Assembly: GCF_002176815.1 (NCBI RefSeq)
Contig: NZ_CP021648.1
Location: forward strand, 744,001-808,000
From: Acidovorax sp. T1
GTDB taxonomy: Bacteria > Pseudomonadota > Gammaproteobacteria > Burkholderiales > Burkholderiaceae_C
DNA: 64,000 bases
Direction of reading: 5' to 3'
Shown piece by piece: positions 1 to 8,549 of this stretch. The number at the start of each line of letters is the position of its first letter. Within the stretch, counting starts at the first letter, position 1. Below the pieces are notes generated by a model, which saw only the letters and a program-made list of their open reading frames with translations, was not told the origin of the DNA and ran no database searches. The translations under genes were made by a program, and so were the position numbers.

Positions 1-1
1 C

Positions 2-1810
2 GCCCGTGTGGCCGAGCTGCTGGAACAGGTGCAGGCCGACCACCTGGAAGGCGCCACCGGCATTGCCCATACCCGCTGGGCCACGCACGGCGCGCCAGCG
101 GTGCACAACGCCCATCCCCATTTCAGCCACGGCACGGGCAGCGACGCCGCTGCCGGTCCGGCGCTGCCGGGCCAGCCAGCTGAAAGCGACCCGGCGCGGC
201 CGGGCCGCGTGGCCCTGGTGCACAACGGCATCATCGAAAACCACGAAGAGCTGCGTGCCGCCCTGCAGGCGCGCGGCTATGTGTTTGTGAGCCAGACCGA
301 CACCGAAGTCATTGCGCACCTGGTGGACAGCCATTACAGCGGCGACCTGTTCGACGCCGTGCGGGCCGCCATCGCCGAACTGCATGGTGCCTACGCCATT
401 GCCGTGATCCACAAGGACGAGCCCCACCGCGTGGTGGGCGCGCGTGCGGGTTCGCCGCTGATCCTGGGTGTGGGCAAGGATGCTGCCGAAGGGGCTGCGG
501 CGCCGCGCGAGCATTTCCTGGCCAGCGACGCCATGGCCCTGGCGGGCGTCACCGACCAGATCGTGTACCTCGAAGAAGGCGATCTGGTGGATTTGCAACT
601 GGGCCGCTACTGGATCGTTGGCAAAGACGGCGCGGCGTTGACGCCGACGCAACGCCCCGTGCGCACCGTGCAGGCGCACAGCGGCGCGGCCGAGCTGGGG
701 CCGTATCGCCACTACATGCAAAAGGAAATCTTCGAGCAGCCGCGCGCCATCGCCGACACGCTCGAAGGCGTCGCCGGCATCGTGCCCGAGCTGTTTGACG
801 GCGCCGGCCTGCATGGCGAGCCGGGCGCCGCCGCCTGGCGCGTGTTCAAGGAGATCGACAGCGTGCTCATCCTGGCCTGCGGCACCAGCTATTACAGCGG
901 CTGCGCGGCCAAATACTGGCTGGAGGAAATTGCCGGCATTCCCACCCAGGTGGAAGTGGCCAGCGAATACCGCTACCGCACCAGCGTGCCCAACCCGCGC
1001 ACGCTGGTCGTCACCATCAGCCAAAGTGGCGAAACCGCCGACACCCTGGCCGCGCTGCGCCACGCGCAAAGCCTGGGCATGCAGCACACGCTGACCATTT
1101 GCAACGTGGCCACCAGCGCCATGGTGCGCGAATGCAAGCTGGCCTACATCACCCGCGCGGGGGTCGAGATCGGCGTGGCCAGCACCAAGGCCTTCACCAC
1201 GCAGCTGGCAGGCCTGTTCTTGCTGACGCTGGCGCTGGCCCAATCCAAAGGCCGCCTGAGCGAGGAGCAGGAAGCCGCCCACCTCAAGGCCATGCGCCAC
1301 CTGCCCGTGGCCCTGCAGGCCGTGCTGGCGCTCGAACCCCAGATCATCAGCTGGGCCGAAGACTTTGCCCGCATGGAAAACGCCTTGTTCCTGGGCCGTG
1401 GGTTGCACTACCCCATCGCGCTCGAAGGCGCCTTGAAGCTCAAGGAAATCAGCTACATCCACGCCGAGGCCTATCCGGCGGGCGAGCTCAAGCACGGCCC
1501 CCTGGCCTTGGTGACCAGCGCCATGCCGGTGGTGACCGTGGCGCCCAACGACGCGCTGCTGGAAAAGCTCAAAAGCAACATGCAGGAAGTGCGCGCGCGC
1601 GGCGGCGTGCTGTATGTGCTGGCGGACGCCGACACCCACATCGAAAGCAGCGAAGGCATCCACGTCATCCGCATGCCCGAGCACTACGGCCACCTCAGCC
1701 CGTTGTTGCATGTGGTGCCGCTGCAGCTGCTGGCGTATCACACGGCCTGCGCGCTCGGCACCGATGTGGACAAACCCAGAAACCTGGCCAAGTCGGTTAC
1801 GGTGGAGTAA
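2..1810 (+). CDS. glmS: Glucosamine-6-phosphate synthase (isomerizing), 5'-truncated by window
   Basis: This is most of GlmS, which makes glucosamine-6-phosphate from fructose-6-phosphate and glutamine, the entry to UDP-GlcNAc for peptidoglycan and LPS. The window removes the N-terminal catalytic Cys; the frame is open from base 2. Visible are the glutaminase motifs HTRWATHG and [12 protein letters not shown], then two SIS isomerase domains with [18 protein letters not shown] and STKAFTTQ, and the C-terminal tail ending KSVTVE. Between NAHPHF and VALVHNG there are about 25 extra Gly/Ala/Pro-rich residues compared with E. coli GlmS, probably a surface loop. The stop lies inside the 3' end of the convergent Nudix gene (14-base overlap). 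Confidence 0.97.
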   Translation, partial: ARVAELLEQVQADHLEGATGIAHTRWATHGAPAVHNAHPHFSHGTGSDAAAGPALPGQPAESDPARPGRVALVHNGIIENHEELRAALQARGYVFVSQTDTEVIAHLVDSHYSGDLFDAVRAAIAELHGAYAIAVIHKDEPHRVVGARAGSPLILGVGKDAAEGAAAPREHFLASDAMALAGVTDQIVYLEEGDLVDLQLGRYWIVGKDGAALTPTQRPVRTVQAHSGAAELGPYRHYMQKEIFEQPRAIADTLEGVAGIVPELFDGAGLHGEPGAAAWRVFKEIDSVLILACGTSYYSGCAAKYWLEEIAGIPTQVEVASEYRYRTSVPNPRTLVVTISQSGETADTLAALRHAQSLGMQHTLTICNVATSAMVRECKLAYITRAGVEIGVASTKAFTTQLAGLFLLTLALAQSKGRLSEEQEAAHLKAMRHLPVALQAVLALEPQIISWAEDFARMENALFLGRGLHYPIALEGALKLKEISYIHAEAYPAGELKHGPLALVTSAMPVVTVAPNDALLEKLKSNMQEVRARGGVLYVLADADTHIESSEGIHVIRMPEHYGHLSPLLHVVPLQLLAYHTACALGTDVDKPRNLAKSVTVE

Positions 1811-2831
1811 TGATCAGAAAATGGTCCAGCATGTGGAAGTGGTCTTCAAAGAACTCTTCCTCCATCGCGGCCAGCTTTGCCACAGCAACCCACTCCACCT
1901 GCATGGCGTCGTCATCGGCCCGCACGGCCGGAAACGGCGCATCGCCCAGGTCGAAGTAATGCGCATGCGTGATGGTGCGTCCGCGCTGGCTGCGGTCGGG
2001 GTGGTCGAACACCGCCACCGACTGCAGCGCCGCTCGCATGCGGGCTTCGGGAAGTGCGCAATGGGTCTCTTCGGCCAGTTCGCGCAGGCAAGATTGCCAC
2101 ACGGTCTCGCGCTGCTCGATAAAGCCCCCCGGCACCGCCCGCTGGCCCTTGCCGGGCGCGTGGGCGCGGCGGATCAGCAGCACATGGTTCTGGCAGCGCA
2201 CCACGGCATCCACCGTGACGAATACTGGCGGGTAGGGTGCGGCAGACCAGGCCTCGCGGTAGTCGCGCAGCATGCGCCACTCTTCATGCAGTGCGGGGTA
2301 GTCAGGGGTTTGTGCAAAGCGCTCGAGAAAGCCCAGGGTGCTCTCGGGCATCTGGGTGGCCAGGTCATCCAGGCCTGCCCGGGCGGTGGCAGGCGTGGCA
2401 CCAAAGTAGGCATCGCGGATGACCGTGGCATCGATGCGGCCCTGGCGGTCCACGTTGATCAGCTCCCAGCCAGGAAAGGCGCTCAGATAGCTGCTGGTCG
2501 CATCCTTGAAGTGGCCCACCAGGCCGATGCGCGCATCCGTCGGTGTCATCTGGGCCACGCCATTGCGCACGGCCCGCACCCACACGGCCTCGTCGTAGTA
2601 GTCGCGCATGGGCAGCACCTGCACACGGGCCCGGTCGGGCCCGGTCAGGGCGCCCAGCATCATGTCGGCGCGCTCATGCCAGGTGAATGGGTTCTTGGGC
2701 GAGCGTGCCTGCCAGGCCGACCCCATCACCACGATCACGCTGCGGGCGCTGGCGAGTGCACGCTGCAGCAAGGCCATGTGGCCGTTGTGGACGGGCTCAA
2801 AACGCCCGATGTAGATGGCGGTGTCGTACAT
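1797..2831 (-). CDS. nadM: Bifunctional nicotinamide-nucleotide adenylyltransferase / Nudix hydrolase
   Basis: A two-domain NAD-metabolism enzyme of 344 residues. The N-terminal nucleotidyltransferase has [10 protein letters not shown] at residues 9-18, the (H/T)xGH-type signature of NMN adenylyltransferases, which make NAD from NMN and ATP. The C-terminal half has a complete Nudix box (G-x5-E-x7-RELAEE, around residues 244-266), as in ADP-ribose pyrophosphatases. The fusion matches known NadM-Nudix proteins; the exact Nudix substrate is inferred. The start at 2831 is chosen because [11 protein letters not shown] is the natural family N-terminus and GGAG lies just upstream; a 51-residue upstream extension is in frame but looks non-coding. 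It follows metK on the same strand and converges on glmS. Confidence 0.9.
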   Translation of the reverse strand: MYDTAIYIGRFEPVHNGHMALLQRALASARSVIVVMGSAWQARSPKNPFTWHERADMMLGALTGPDRARVQVLPMRDYYDEAVWVRAVRNGVAQMTPTDARIGLVGHFKDATSSYLSAFPGWELINVDRQGRIDATVIRDAYFGATPATARAGLDDLATQMPESTLGFLERFAQTPDYPALHEEWRMLRDYREAWSAAPYPPVFVTVDAVVRCQNHVLLIRRAHAPGKGQRAVPGGFIEQRETVWQSCLRELAEETHCALPEARMRAALQSVAVFDHPDRSQRGRTITHAHYFDLGDAPFPAVRADDDAMQVEWVAVAKLAAMEEEFFEDHFHMLDHFLIITPP

Positions 2832-2880
2832 GTGTCTCCGTTCTTTTGGGGCGTTCGGCACGTTGACGGGCCGGTCGCTG

Positions 2881-2904
2881 CCCACCGTGCCGCAGCACGG
2901 TGGG
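2881..2904. other. Perfect 10-bp hairpin between metK and the NadM-Nudix gene
   Basis: CCCACCGTGC (2881-2890) and GCACGGTGGG (2895-2904) are perfectly complementary around a CGCA loop, just after the metK stop on the minus strand. There is no T-tract, so it is not a standard rho-independent terminator. It may stabilise the metK 3' end or attenuate read-through into the downstream gene. Confidence 0.6.
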
Positions 2905-2913
2905 CTCAGACTC

Positions 2914-4104
2914 TCAGAGCCCCGCAGCCGCGCGCAGCGCCGCAGCCTTGTCTGTGCGTTCCCAGCTGAACTCGGGCTCTTCACGCCCGAAGTGGCCGTA
3001 GGCGGCCGTCTTTTCGTAGATGGGGCGCAGCAGGTCCAGCATCTGGATGATGCCCTTGGGGCGCAGGTCGAAGTGCTCGCGCACCAGTGCGGCCAGGCGC
3101 TCGTCCGACACCACGCCCGTGCCTTCTGTGTACACCGTGATGTTCATGGGCTCGGCCACGCCGATGGCGTAGGCCACCTGGATCTGGCACTGGCGCGCCA
3201 GGCCTGCAGCCACGATGTTCTTGGCCACATAGCGGGCGGCGTAGGCGGCCGAGCGGTCCACCTTCGTTGGGTCCTTGCCGCTGAAGGCACCGCCGCCGTG
3301 GGGGCAGGCGCCGCCGTAGGTGTCCACGATGATCTTGCGGCCGGTCAGGCCGCAGTCGCCCTGCGGGCCGCCGATGACAAAGCGGCCCGTGGGGTTGATC
3401 AGGTAGCGCGTGTTCTGCAGCCACTCCTTGGGCAGCACGGGCTTGATGATCTCTTCGATGACGGCTTCGGTGAACGAGGCCTTCATCTTGGTTTGGGTTT
3501 CGCTCTGGTCGGGGTGGTGCTGGGTGGAGAGCACCACGGTGTCGATGCTGTGCGGCTTGCCATCCACATAGCGCATCGTCACTTGCGACTTGGCATCGGG
3601 GCGCAGGAAGGGCAGGCGGCCGTCCTTGCGCAGCTGGGCCTGGCGTTCCACCAGGCGGTGCGCGTAGTAGATGGGCGCGGGCATCAGCTCGGGCGTCTCG
3701 TCGCAGGCGTAGCCGAACATCAGGCCCTGGTCGCCGGCGCCGGTGTTCAGGTGGTCGTCGCTCGCGTGGTCCACGCCCTGGGCGATGTCATTGCTTTGCT
3801 TGTCGTAGGCCACCAGCACGGCGCAGCCACGATAGTCAATGCCGTAGTCGGTGTTGTCGTAGCCGATGCGCTTGATGGTGTCGCGCGCAATTTGAATGTA
3901 GTCAGGCGTCTGGGCATCGGACCGGATGCTGATTTCGCCCGCCAGAACCACCAACCCGGTATTGGTCAAGGTTTCTGCTGCAACCCGTGCTCGTGGGTCT
4001 ACCTTGAGGATCGCATCGAGAATCGCATCCGAGATCTGGTCAGCCACCTTGTCGGGGTGGCCTTCGGAGACGGATTCCGAGGTAAAGAGAAAGTCGTTCG
4101 CCAT
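2914..4104 (-). CDS. metK: S-adenosylmethionine synthetase
   Basis: MetK makes S-adenosylmethionine from methionine and ATP, releasing phosphate and pyrophosphate; cytosolic tetramer. The 396-residue length is typical. Family motifs are present: SVSEGHPDK near the N-terminus, [12 protein letters not shown] in the middle, and the phosphate-binding glycine-rich loop [19 protein letters not shown]. The start is supported by AGGAG about 11 bases upstream on the minus strand. It is divergent from the LPLAT pair, with 132 bases between. I looked for a SAM or SAH riboswitch in this leader and could not recognise one. Confidence 0.98.
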   Translation of the reverse strand: MANDFLFTSESVSEGHPDKVADQISDAILDAILKVDPRARVAAETLTNTGLVVLAGEISIRSDAQTPDYIQIARDTIKRIGYDNTDYGIDYRGCAVLVAYDKQSNDIAQGVDHASDDHLNTGAGDQGLMFGYACDETPELMPAPIYYAHRLVERQAQLRKDGRLPFLRPDAKSQVTMRYVDGKPHSIDTVVLSTQHHPDQSETQTKMKASFTEAVIEEIIKPVLPKEWLQNTRYLINPTGRFVIGGPQGDCGLTGRKIIVDTYGGACPHGGGAFSGKDPTKVDRSAAYAARYVAKNIVAAGLARQCQIQVAYAIGVAEPMNITVYTEGTGVVSDERLAALVREHFDLRPKGIIQMLDLLRPIYEKTAAYGHFGREEPEFSWERTDKAAALRAAAGL

Positions 4105-4236
4105 TTGAATAAACTCCTGTGTTCCGGCATCTGGGGCGTTGCCCTCACCCCGAAGGAGCTTTGGCGAACGCTTTAGCAGATTTTTTTAACGTCGCCCTGC
4201 AAGTTGCTCATTTAACTCAGCGACCCGTCTATTTTA

Positions 4237-5085
4237 ATGCCAGTCGTCTTTCGATTTTTTTCTGCATTTCCACTGTGGTTGCTGCATGTCATGGGTGCGG
4301 CCATGGGCTGGGTGGCGTTTTGTGCGTCGCCCGCGTACCGGCGCAGGTTCCTGGCCAACTCGGCGCTGGCCGGTTATTCGTTTGGCGCGGTGCGCGCGGC
4401 TGTGGCGCATGCGGGCCGCATGGTGGCCGAGTTGCCTCGGCTGTGGCTGGGTGCGCCCTTGCCCTGCGCCATGTCGAACGAGGCCTGTGTGGAGCAGGCC
4501 TACGCCGCCGGGCGCGGCATTGTGTTCCTCACACCCCACCAGGGCTGTTTCGAGCTGTCCGCGCAAGTCGCGGCGCGGCACTGGAGCGCGGCGCGCGGGC
4601 CCATCACGGTGCTCTACCGCCCGGCGCGCCAGCCGTGGCTGGCCACCGTGATGGCGACTGCACGTAATCGCCCCGGCATGCTGGCGGTGCCCACCACGCT
4701 GTCGGGCGTGCGCCAGATGATCAAGGCGCTGCGCCGTGGCGAGGCCGTGGGCCTGCTGCCCGACCAGGTGCCGCCCGATGGCCAGGGCGTGTGGGCCCCC
4801 TTTTTTGGCCGCGATGCCTACACCATGACGCTGGCCGTGCGCTTGGCCCAGCAAACCGGTGCGGCCGTGGTGCTGGCGCGCTGCGAGCGCCTGCCCTGGG
4901 GCCGCGGTTTTGTCACCCACTTTGAAACCTTGCCCGCGCCGCTCGATGAGCGGCTGGAGGCTGCTGTTTTGCAAATCAACCAGGCCATGGAACATCTCAT
5001 TCGCCAATGTCCCGAGCAATACCTGTGGGGCTATGCCCGCTACAAGCAGCCGCGCGCTGAAGCCGTTGCCGGGGGCGCCGCATGA
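4237..5085 (+). CDS. LPLAT-family acyltransferase (LpxL/HtrB-like), first of a tandem pair
   Basis: A 282-residue membrane-associated acyltransferase of the LpxL/LpxM (HtrB/MsbB) family, which adds secondary acyl chains to lipid A at the inner membrane. The catalytic HX4(D/E) motif is seen as HQGCFE, and the downstream GLLPDQVPPDGQGVWAPFFG segment matches the family. The N-terminus is hydrophobic (membrane anchor). The start has no clear ribosome binding site but the N-terminal residues look native. The stop overlaps the next LPLAT gene by four bases (ATGA), so the two are translationally coupled. Which acyl chain or position it uses cannot be read from the sequence. Confidence 0.88.
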   Translation: MPVVFRFFSAFPLWLLHVMGAAMGWVAFCASPAYRRRFLANSALAGYSFGAVRAAVAHAGRMVAELPRLWLGAPLPCAMSNEACVEQAYAAGRGIVFLTPHQGCFELSAQVAARHWSAARGPITVLYRPARQPWLATVMATARNRPGMLAVPTTLSGVRQMIKALRRGEAVGLLPDQVPPDGQGVWAPFFGRDAYTMTLAVRLAQQTGAAVVLARCERLPWGRGFVTHFETLPAPLDERLEAAVLQINQAMEHLIRQCPEQYLWGYARYKQPRAEAVAGGAA

Positions 5086-5951
5086 CGGGGCGCCTGGGTG
5101 TGTGGTTCATGCGGGTGCTGGCGCATGTGCCTTTGCCCGCGCTGCGGGCGCTGGGCTGGTGCCTGGGCCAGGTGCTGTACCTGCTGGCCGTGCCGCGCCG
5201 CAAGGTGGCCCTGCGCAATCTGGCGCTGTGTTTCCCCGATGCGCCCGCTGCGCAACGGCGCCGCTGGGCGCGCGAAACCTTTGTGGTGTTCAGCCAGACC
5301 TGGCTGGATCGCAGCTGGCTGTGGTTTGCCCCGCGCGAGGTGGTGTTGGCACGCGTGAAGCTGCAGGGCGCGCTGGCCGAGCTGGAGGGCGACACCCCCA
5401 CCATCATCTTTGCCCCGCATTTCTATGGCATGGATGCCGGGGGCACGGCGCTTACGCTGCACACGCCGCGCGCATTCACGTCCATCTTTTCCACCCACCC
5501 CGATCCGGCCGTGGATGCCTGGTTCATGGCGGGGCGCCAGCGCTTTGGCGATGTGCGCATGCTCAACCGGGCCGATGGCGTCAAGCCCATCATTTCCAAC
5601 CTGCGCAAGGGCGGGCTGCTGTACCTGCTGCCCGACATGGACTTTGGCCGCAACGACTCGCTGTTCGTGCCGTTCTATGGCGTGCAGGCCGCCACCGTGC
5701 CATCGCTGCCCCGGTTTGCGCGGCTGGGGCGCGCCAAGGTGATTGCCATGGTCACCCGCCTCACGCCCACGGGCTACTGCGCCGAGATTTCACCCGCCTG
5801 GCCCGGCTACCCCAGCGACGATGTGGCGACCGACACGGCCCTCATGAACGCCAACCTGCAGCGCTACATCGACGTGTCGCCCGGGCAGTACTACTGGGTG
5901 CACAAGCGCTTCAAGACGAGGCCCGAAGGCGAGCCTTCTGTGTATTCCTGA
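5082..5951 (+). CDS. LPLAT-family acyltransferase (LpxL/HtrB-like), second of a tandem pair
   Basis: A second lipid A-type acyltransferase, 289 residues. The HX4D catalytic motif appears as HFYGMD, followed by the family block LPDMDFGRNDSLFVPFYG and a C-terminal PGQYYWVHKRFKTRP typical of LpxL-type enzymes. This copy matches canonical HtrB more closely than its upstream partner, which has Glu in the motif. The four-base overlap suggests the two products are made in equal amounts and act in the same pathway, perhaps on different lipid A positions. A palindromic repeat follows before a convergent hydrolase gene. Confidence 0.9.
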   Translation: MTGRLGVWFMRVLAHVPLPALRALGWCLGQVLYLLAVPRRKVALRNLALCFPDAPAAQRRRWARETFVVFSQTWLDRSWLWFAPREVVLARVKLQGALAELEGDTPTIIFAPHFYGMDAGGTALTLHTPRAFTSIFSTHPDPAVDAWFMAGRQRFGDVRMLNRADGVKPIISNLRKGGLLYLLPDMDFGRNDSLFVPFYGVQAATVPSLPRFARLGRAKVIAMVTRLTPTGYCAEISPAWPGYPSDDVATDTALMNANLQRYIDVSPGQYYWVHKRFKTRPEGEPSVYS

Positions 5952-5954
5952 AAA

Positions 5955-6006
5955 TTTGAATCAAATTGGCCGCCAGCGCTTATATATCAAGCGCAGGCAG
6001 CTATTG
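5955..6006 (-). repeat. Palindromic intergenic repeat, copy 1
   Basis: Minus-orientation copy of the AGCGCTT/AAGCGCT repeat: reading the minus strand it shows AATAGCT, then GCGCTT-N8-AAGCGC, and ends in ATTTGATTCAAA. It lies between two convergent genes and overlaps the last codons of the hydrolase. Confidence 0.8.
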
Positions 6007-6921
6007 TTTTGATTGCAAAAAGCGCTGCAACTCCAAGGCTACGCGTTCCGGGTGTTCATGGACGATCCAGTGCGATGCGCCTTCCACACGCTGCAACTGC
6101 AGCTGCGGCACCCAGCCCGGCAGACCGTCGAGCAGACCCGGCAGCAGCGCGGGGTCGTCCATGCCCCACAGCACCAGCGTGGGCACATCCACCGTCAGCA
6201 TCGATTCGGGCAAGGTGATGGCTTGTGCGGCCGGGTCACCCGCGCGCGGTGGGCGCAGGGGGCTGGCGCGGTAGTAGTTGCAGGCGCCGGTCAGGCCGCG
6301 CTGCCACAGGTCGCGGTATTGGGCGCGCACGGCGGGGGTGAGCCAGTCGGGGGCGCGGCCATCGGGGGTGTTGAAAAAGGCGAACAGGCGGTGAAAGTCG
6401 TCTTCGGCCAGCAGCGCCTCGGCATCGGGTCTGCACAGAAAGTGCATGTACTGGCTGGCCGCCTGCTGCGCGGGGTTGTGCTGCAGTTCGCGCACAAAGG
6501 CGCCCGGGTGCGGCGAATTAAAGATGGCCAGCCGCTTGAGCCACTGCGGTTGCTGGTTGGCCAGGTTCCAGGCCACCGCACCGCCCCAGTCGTGGGCCAC
6601 CAGGCATTCCAGCGCGCCGCCAGGGCATTCGGCGGCGATCAGCGCGACAAGATCCTGCACGAGGTGCCTGGCGCGGTAGGCCGCCAAGTCGGTTGGACTG
6701 CTGGATGCGCCAAAGCCGCGCAGGTTGGGCGCCACGCAGCGGTAGCCGCCGTTTTCAGGGCGCGAAAAATGCAGCAGCAGTTCGTCCCAGATGAAGGCTC
6801 CCTCGGGGAACCCGTGCAGAAACAGCAGCACCGGGCGCCCGGGTGCGCCGCTCACGCGGCATTGCAGGGTGATGCCATGCGGCAGGGCCAGGTCTTGAAT
6901 AGAAATCATGGTGCTATGCAT
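6001..6921 (-). CDS. Alpha/beta hydrolase, epoxide hydrolase/dehalogenase-like
   Basis: A 306-residue soluble alpha/beta hydrolase. The oxyanion motif HGFPE, the nucleophile elbow AHDWGG (Asp nucleophile rather than Ser), a late acid in the WGMDDPALLP region and the final His in GASHWIVHEHP give an Asp-His-Asp arrangement typical of epoxide hydrolases and haloalkane dehalogenases. The substrate is unknown; no pathway partner is adjacent. A second ATG at 6909 (MISIQD) is an equally likely start since neither has a clear ribosome binding site. The stop region and the upstream region both touch copies of the palindromic intergenic repeat. Confidence 0.85.
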   Translation of the reverse strand: MHSTMISIQDLALPHGITLQCRVSGAPGRPVLLFLHGFPEGAFIWDELLLHFSRPENGGYRCVAPNLRGFGASSSPTDLAAYRARHLVQDLVALIAAECPGGALECLVAHDWGGAVAWNLANQQPQWLKRLAIFNSPHPGAFVRELQHNPAQQAASQYMHFLCRPDAEALLAEDDFHRLFAFFNTPDGRAPDWLTPAVRAQYRDLWQRGLTGACNYYRASPLRPPRAGDPAAQAITLPESMLTVDVPTLVLWGMDDPALLPGLLDGLPGWVPQLQLQRVEGASHWIVHEHPERVALELQRFLQSKQ

Positions 6922-6924
6922 TCA

Positions 6925-6971
6925 GTAGCTGCTGCCGCTTTATGCATAAGCGCCAGCGCCTAGTTTGGCTG
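6925..6971 (+). repeat. Palindromic intergenic repeat, copy 2
   Basis: Plus-orientation copy: TAGCTGCTGCCGCTTTATGC then ATAAGCGCCAG and the tail TAGTTTGGCTGAG. It lies between two minus-strand genes; its tail overlaps the 3' end of the yihA gene and contains the yihA stop codon (6960-6962 on the minus strand). Confidence 0.75.
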
Positions 6972-7703
6972 AGAATCCTCTGGGGCTGCTGGGGCGGGCT
7001 CGGGCGCTGCTTCTGGGGCCTCGCCTGCGGGCAACACCGGGTGTGCCCATTGCCACAGCAGCTGTGCCACTTCGTCCACACCCTGCTTCTTGAGGGCCGA
7101 GAACATCTTCACCTCGCCGCCGCCCGCGTGCAGTCGCGTAATCGACAGGATCTTGGCCTGCTCGGCGCGCGTGAGCTTGTCGGCCTTGGTCAGCACGATC
7201 AGGAATTTCAGGCCTTCCTCGACGCGCGGGCGCACCACTTCGAGCAGGGCTTCGTCCAGTTCGGTCAGGCCCAGGCGTGGGTCGCACAGCAGCACGATGC
7301 CTGTGAGGCCGGGGCGGCTGACCAGATAGTTCACCATCACTTGCTGCCAGCGCACCTTGTCCGAGCGCGACACGGCGGCATAGCCATAGCCGGGAAGGTC
7401 GGCCAGAACCGCATCGGTCACGCCCTGCTTGCCCAGCGAGAACAAATTGATGTGCTGCGTGCGGCCGGGTTTCTTGGAGGCATACGCCAGCTGCTTTTGC
7501 TGTGTGAGCGTGTTGATGCAGGTGGATTTGCCGGCGTTGGAACGGCCCACGAAGGCGATCTCGGGCACGTCGATCGGGGGCAGATGGTGCAGTTGCGCGG
7601 CCGTGGTCAGGAACCTGGCGGTGTGCATCCAGCCCATGGCGATCTTGGCGTCGGGTGCGGGCGCAAGGGTGCCAGCAACTGGCGCGGTGGAGGTTGTCGT
7701 CAT
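6960..7703 (-). CDS. yihA: Ribosome biogenesis GTPase YihA/YsxC (EngB)
   Basis: An essential-type P-loop GTPase needed for assembly of the large ribosomal subunit. All G motifs are visible: G1 GRSNAGKST, G2 PGRTQ, G3 DLPGYG, G4 TKAD and G5 SALKK. Length is 247 residues; the last 25 or so are a low-complexity Ala/Pro/Glu tail beyond the conserved domain. It is divergent from a cytochrome c gene, as commonly seen in betaproteobacteria. The stop codon falls in the conserved tail of a palindromic repeat, so the C-terminus may have been trimmed or extended by the repeat. Confidence 0.95.
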   Translation of the reverse strand: MTTTSTAPVAGTLAPAPDAKIAMGWMHTARFLTTAAQLHHLPPIDVPEIAFVGRSNAGKSTCINTLTQQKQLAYASKKPGRTQHINLFSLGKQGVTDAVLADLPGYGYAAVSRSDKVRWQQVMVNYLVSRPGLTGIVLLCDPRLGLTELDEALLEVVRPRVEEGLKFLIVLTKADKLTRAEQAKILSITRLHAGGGEVKMFSALKKQGVDEVAQLLWQWAHPVLPAGEAPEAAPEPAPAAPEDSQPN

Positions 7704-7775
7704 GGAAAATTCGAATGCGTTGGGGCCTCATTGTAGAATCGCCTGGTTTTGCGCACCTCAATACACACCCTCGAT

Positions 7776-8417
7776 ATGAAGTTGCTCGCCTCTATGCTGA
7801 TGGCTGCCGCACTGGCAGCACCCGCTTTTCCGGCCTTGTCTGCGGGCGAAACTCCCGCGGCGCCGACCAAGGCGGCCAAGCCGGACCTGGTCAAGGGCGA
7901 AGCCAGCTTCACAGCGGTGTGCGCTGCATGCCACGGGGCAGATGGCAATTCCACCATTGCGGCCAACCCGAAGCTGTCGCAGCAGCACCCGGAATATCTG
8001 CTCAAGCAGTTGAAAGAGTTCAAGTCCGGCAAGCGCAACAACGCCGTCATGGCGGGCTTTGCGTCGATGCTGACAGAAGAGGACATGAAGAACATCGCTT
8101 ACTGGGCGGCTTCCAAGCCTGCCAAGGCCGGCGCCGCGTCCGACAAGGACCTGGTGGCCCTGGGTGAGCGCATCTACCGCGGCGGCATTGCAGACCGCCA
8201 GATTGCCGCCTGCGCAGGCTGCCACAGCCCCAACGGCGCCGGCATTCCGGCCCAATACCCCCGCCTGTCGGGCCAGCACGCCGACTACACGGCGTCGCAA
8301 CTGAAAATGTTCCGCGACGGTTCGCGCGCCAACAGCAACCAGATGACCCAGGTGGCTGCCAAGCTCAACGACCGTGAAATCAAGGCGGTGGCCGACTACA
8401 TTGCCGGTCTGCGCTGA
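7776..8417 (+). CDS. Diheme cytochrome c4-type protein
   Basis: A secreted periplasmic electron carrier of 213 residues with two haem-binding sites: CAACH at residues 49-53 and CAGCH at 146-150, each in a class I cytochrome c domain, the arrangement of cytochrome c4. The start at 7776 gives a signal peptide (MKLLASMLMAAALAAPAFPA, cut near LSA). It probably feeds terminal oxidases. Its neighbours downstream, resB and ccsB, build c-type cytochromes, so the gene order is functionally coherent although a strong terminator separates them. Confidence 0.92.
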   Translation: MKLLASMLMAAALAAPAFPALSAGETPAAPTKAAKPDLVKGEASFTAVCAACHGADGNSTIAANPKLSQQHPEYLLKQLKEFKSGKRNNAVMAGFASMLTEEDMKNIAYWAASKPAKAGAASDKDLVALGERIYRGGIADRQIAACAGCHSPNGAGIPAQYPRLSGQHADYTASQLKMFRDGSRANSNQMTQVAAKLNDREIKAVADYIAGLR

Positions 8418-8483
8418 GGTTTTGTGATCTCTCCGGCCCCGCCAGGCGGGCAGCCTGGAACCAACCGCCAATAACAAACCCCA

Positions 8484-8523
8484 AAAAGGGCGGGCCCATC
8501 GTTCAGATGGCCCCGCCCTTTTC
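8484..8523 (+). terminator. Rho-independent terminator after cytochrome c4 gene
   Basis: A 16-bp stem with one mismatch (8485-8500 against 8506-8521) around a 5-base loop; the A-rich start and T-rich end would work in both directions. It ends the cytochrome transcript 30 bases before resB. Confidence 0.85.
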
Positions 8524-8549
8524 CTTTAGTGCCCGCGTTCACCCCTCTC

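Noticed and set aside
4105..4236. SAM or SAH riboswitch in the metK/LPLAT spacer
   Set aside because: A stretch resembling GAAGGAGC caught the eye, but the rest of the known SAH or SAM riboswitch consensus is missing on both strands.
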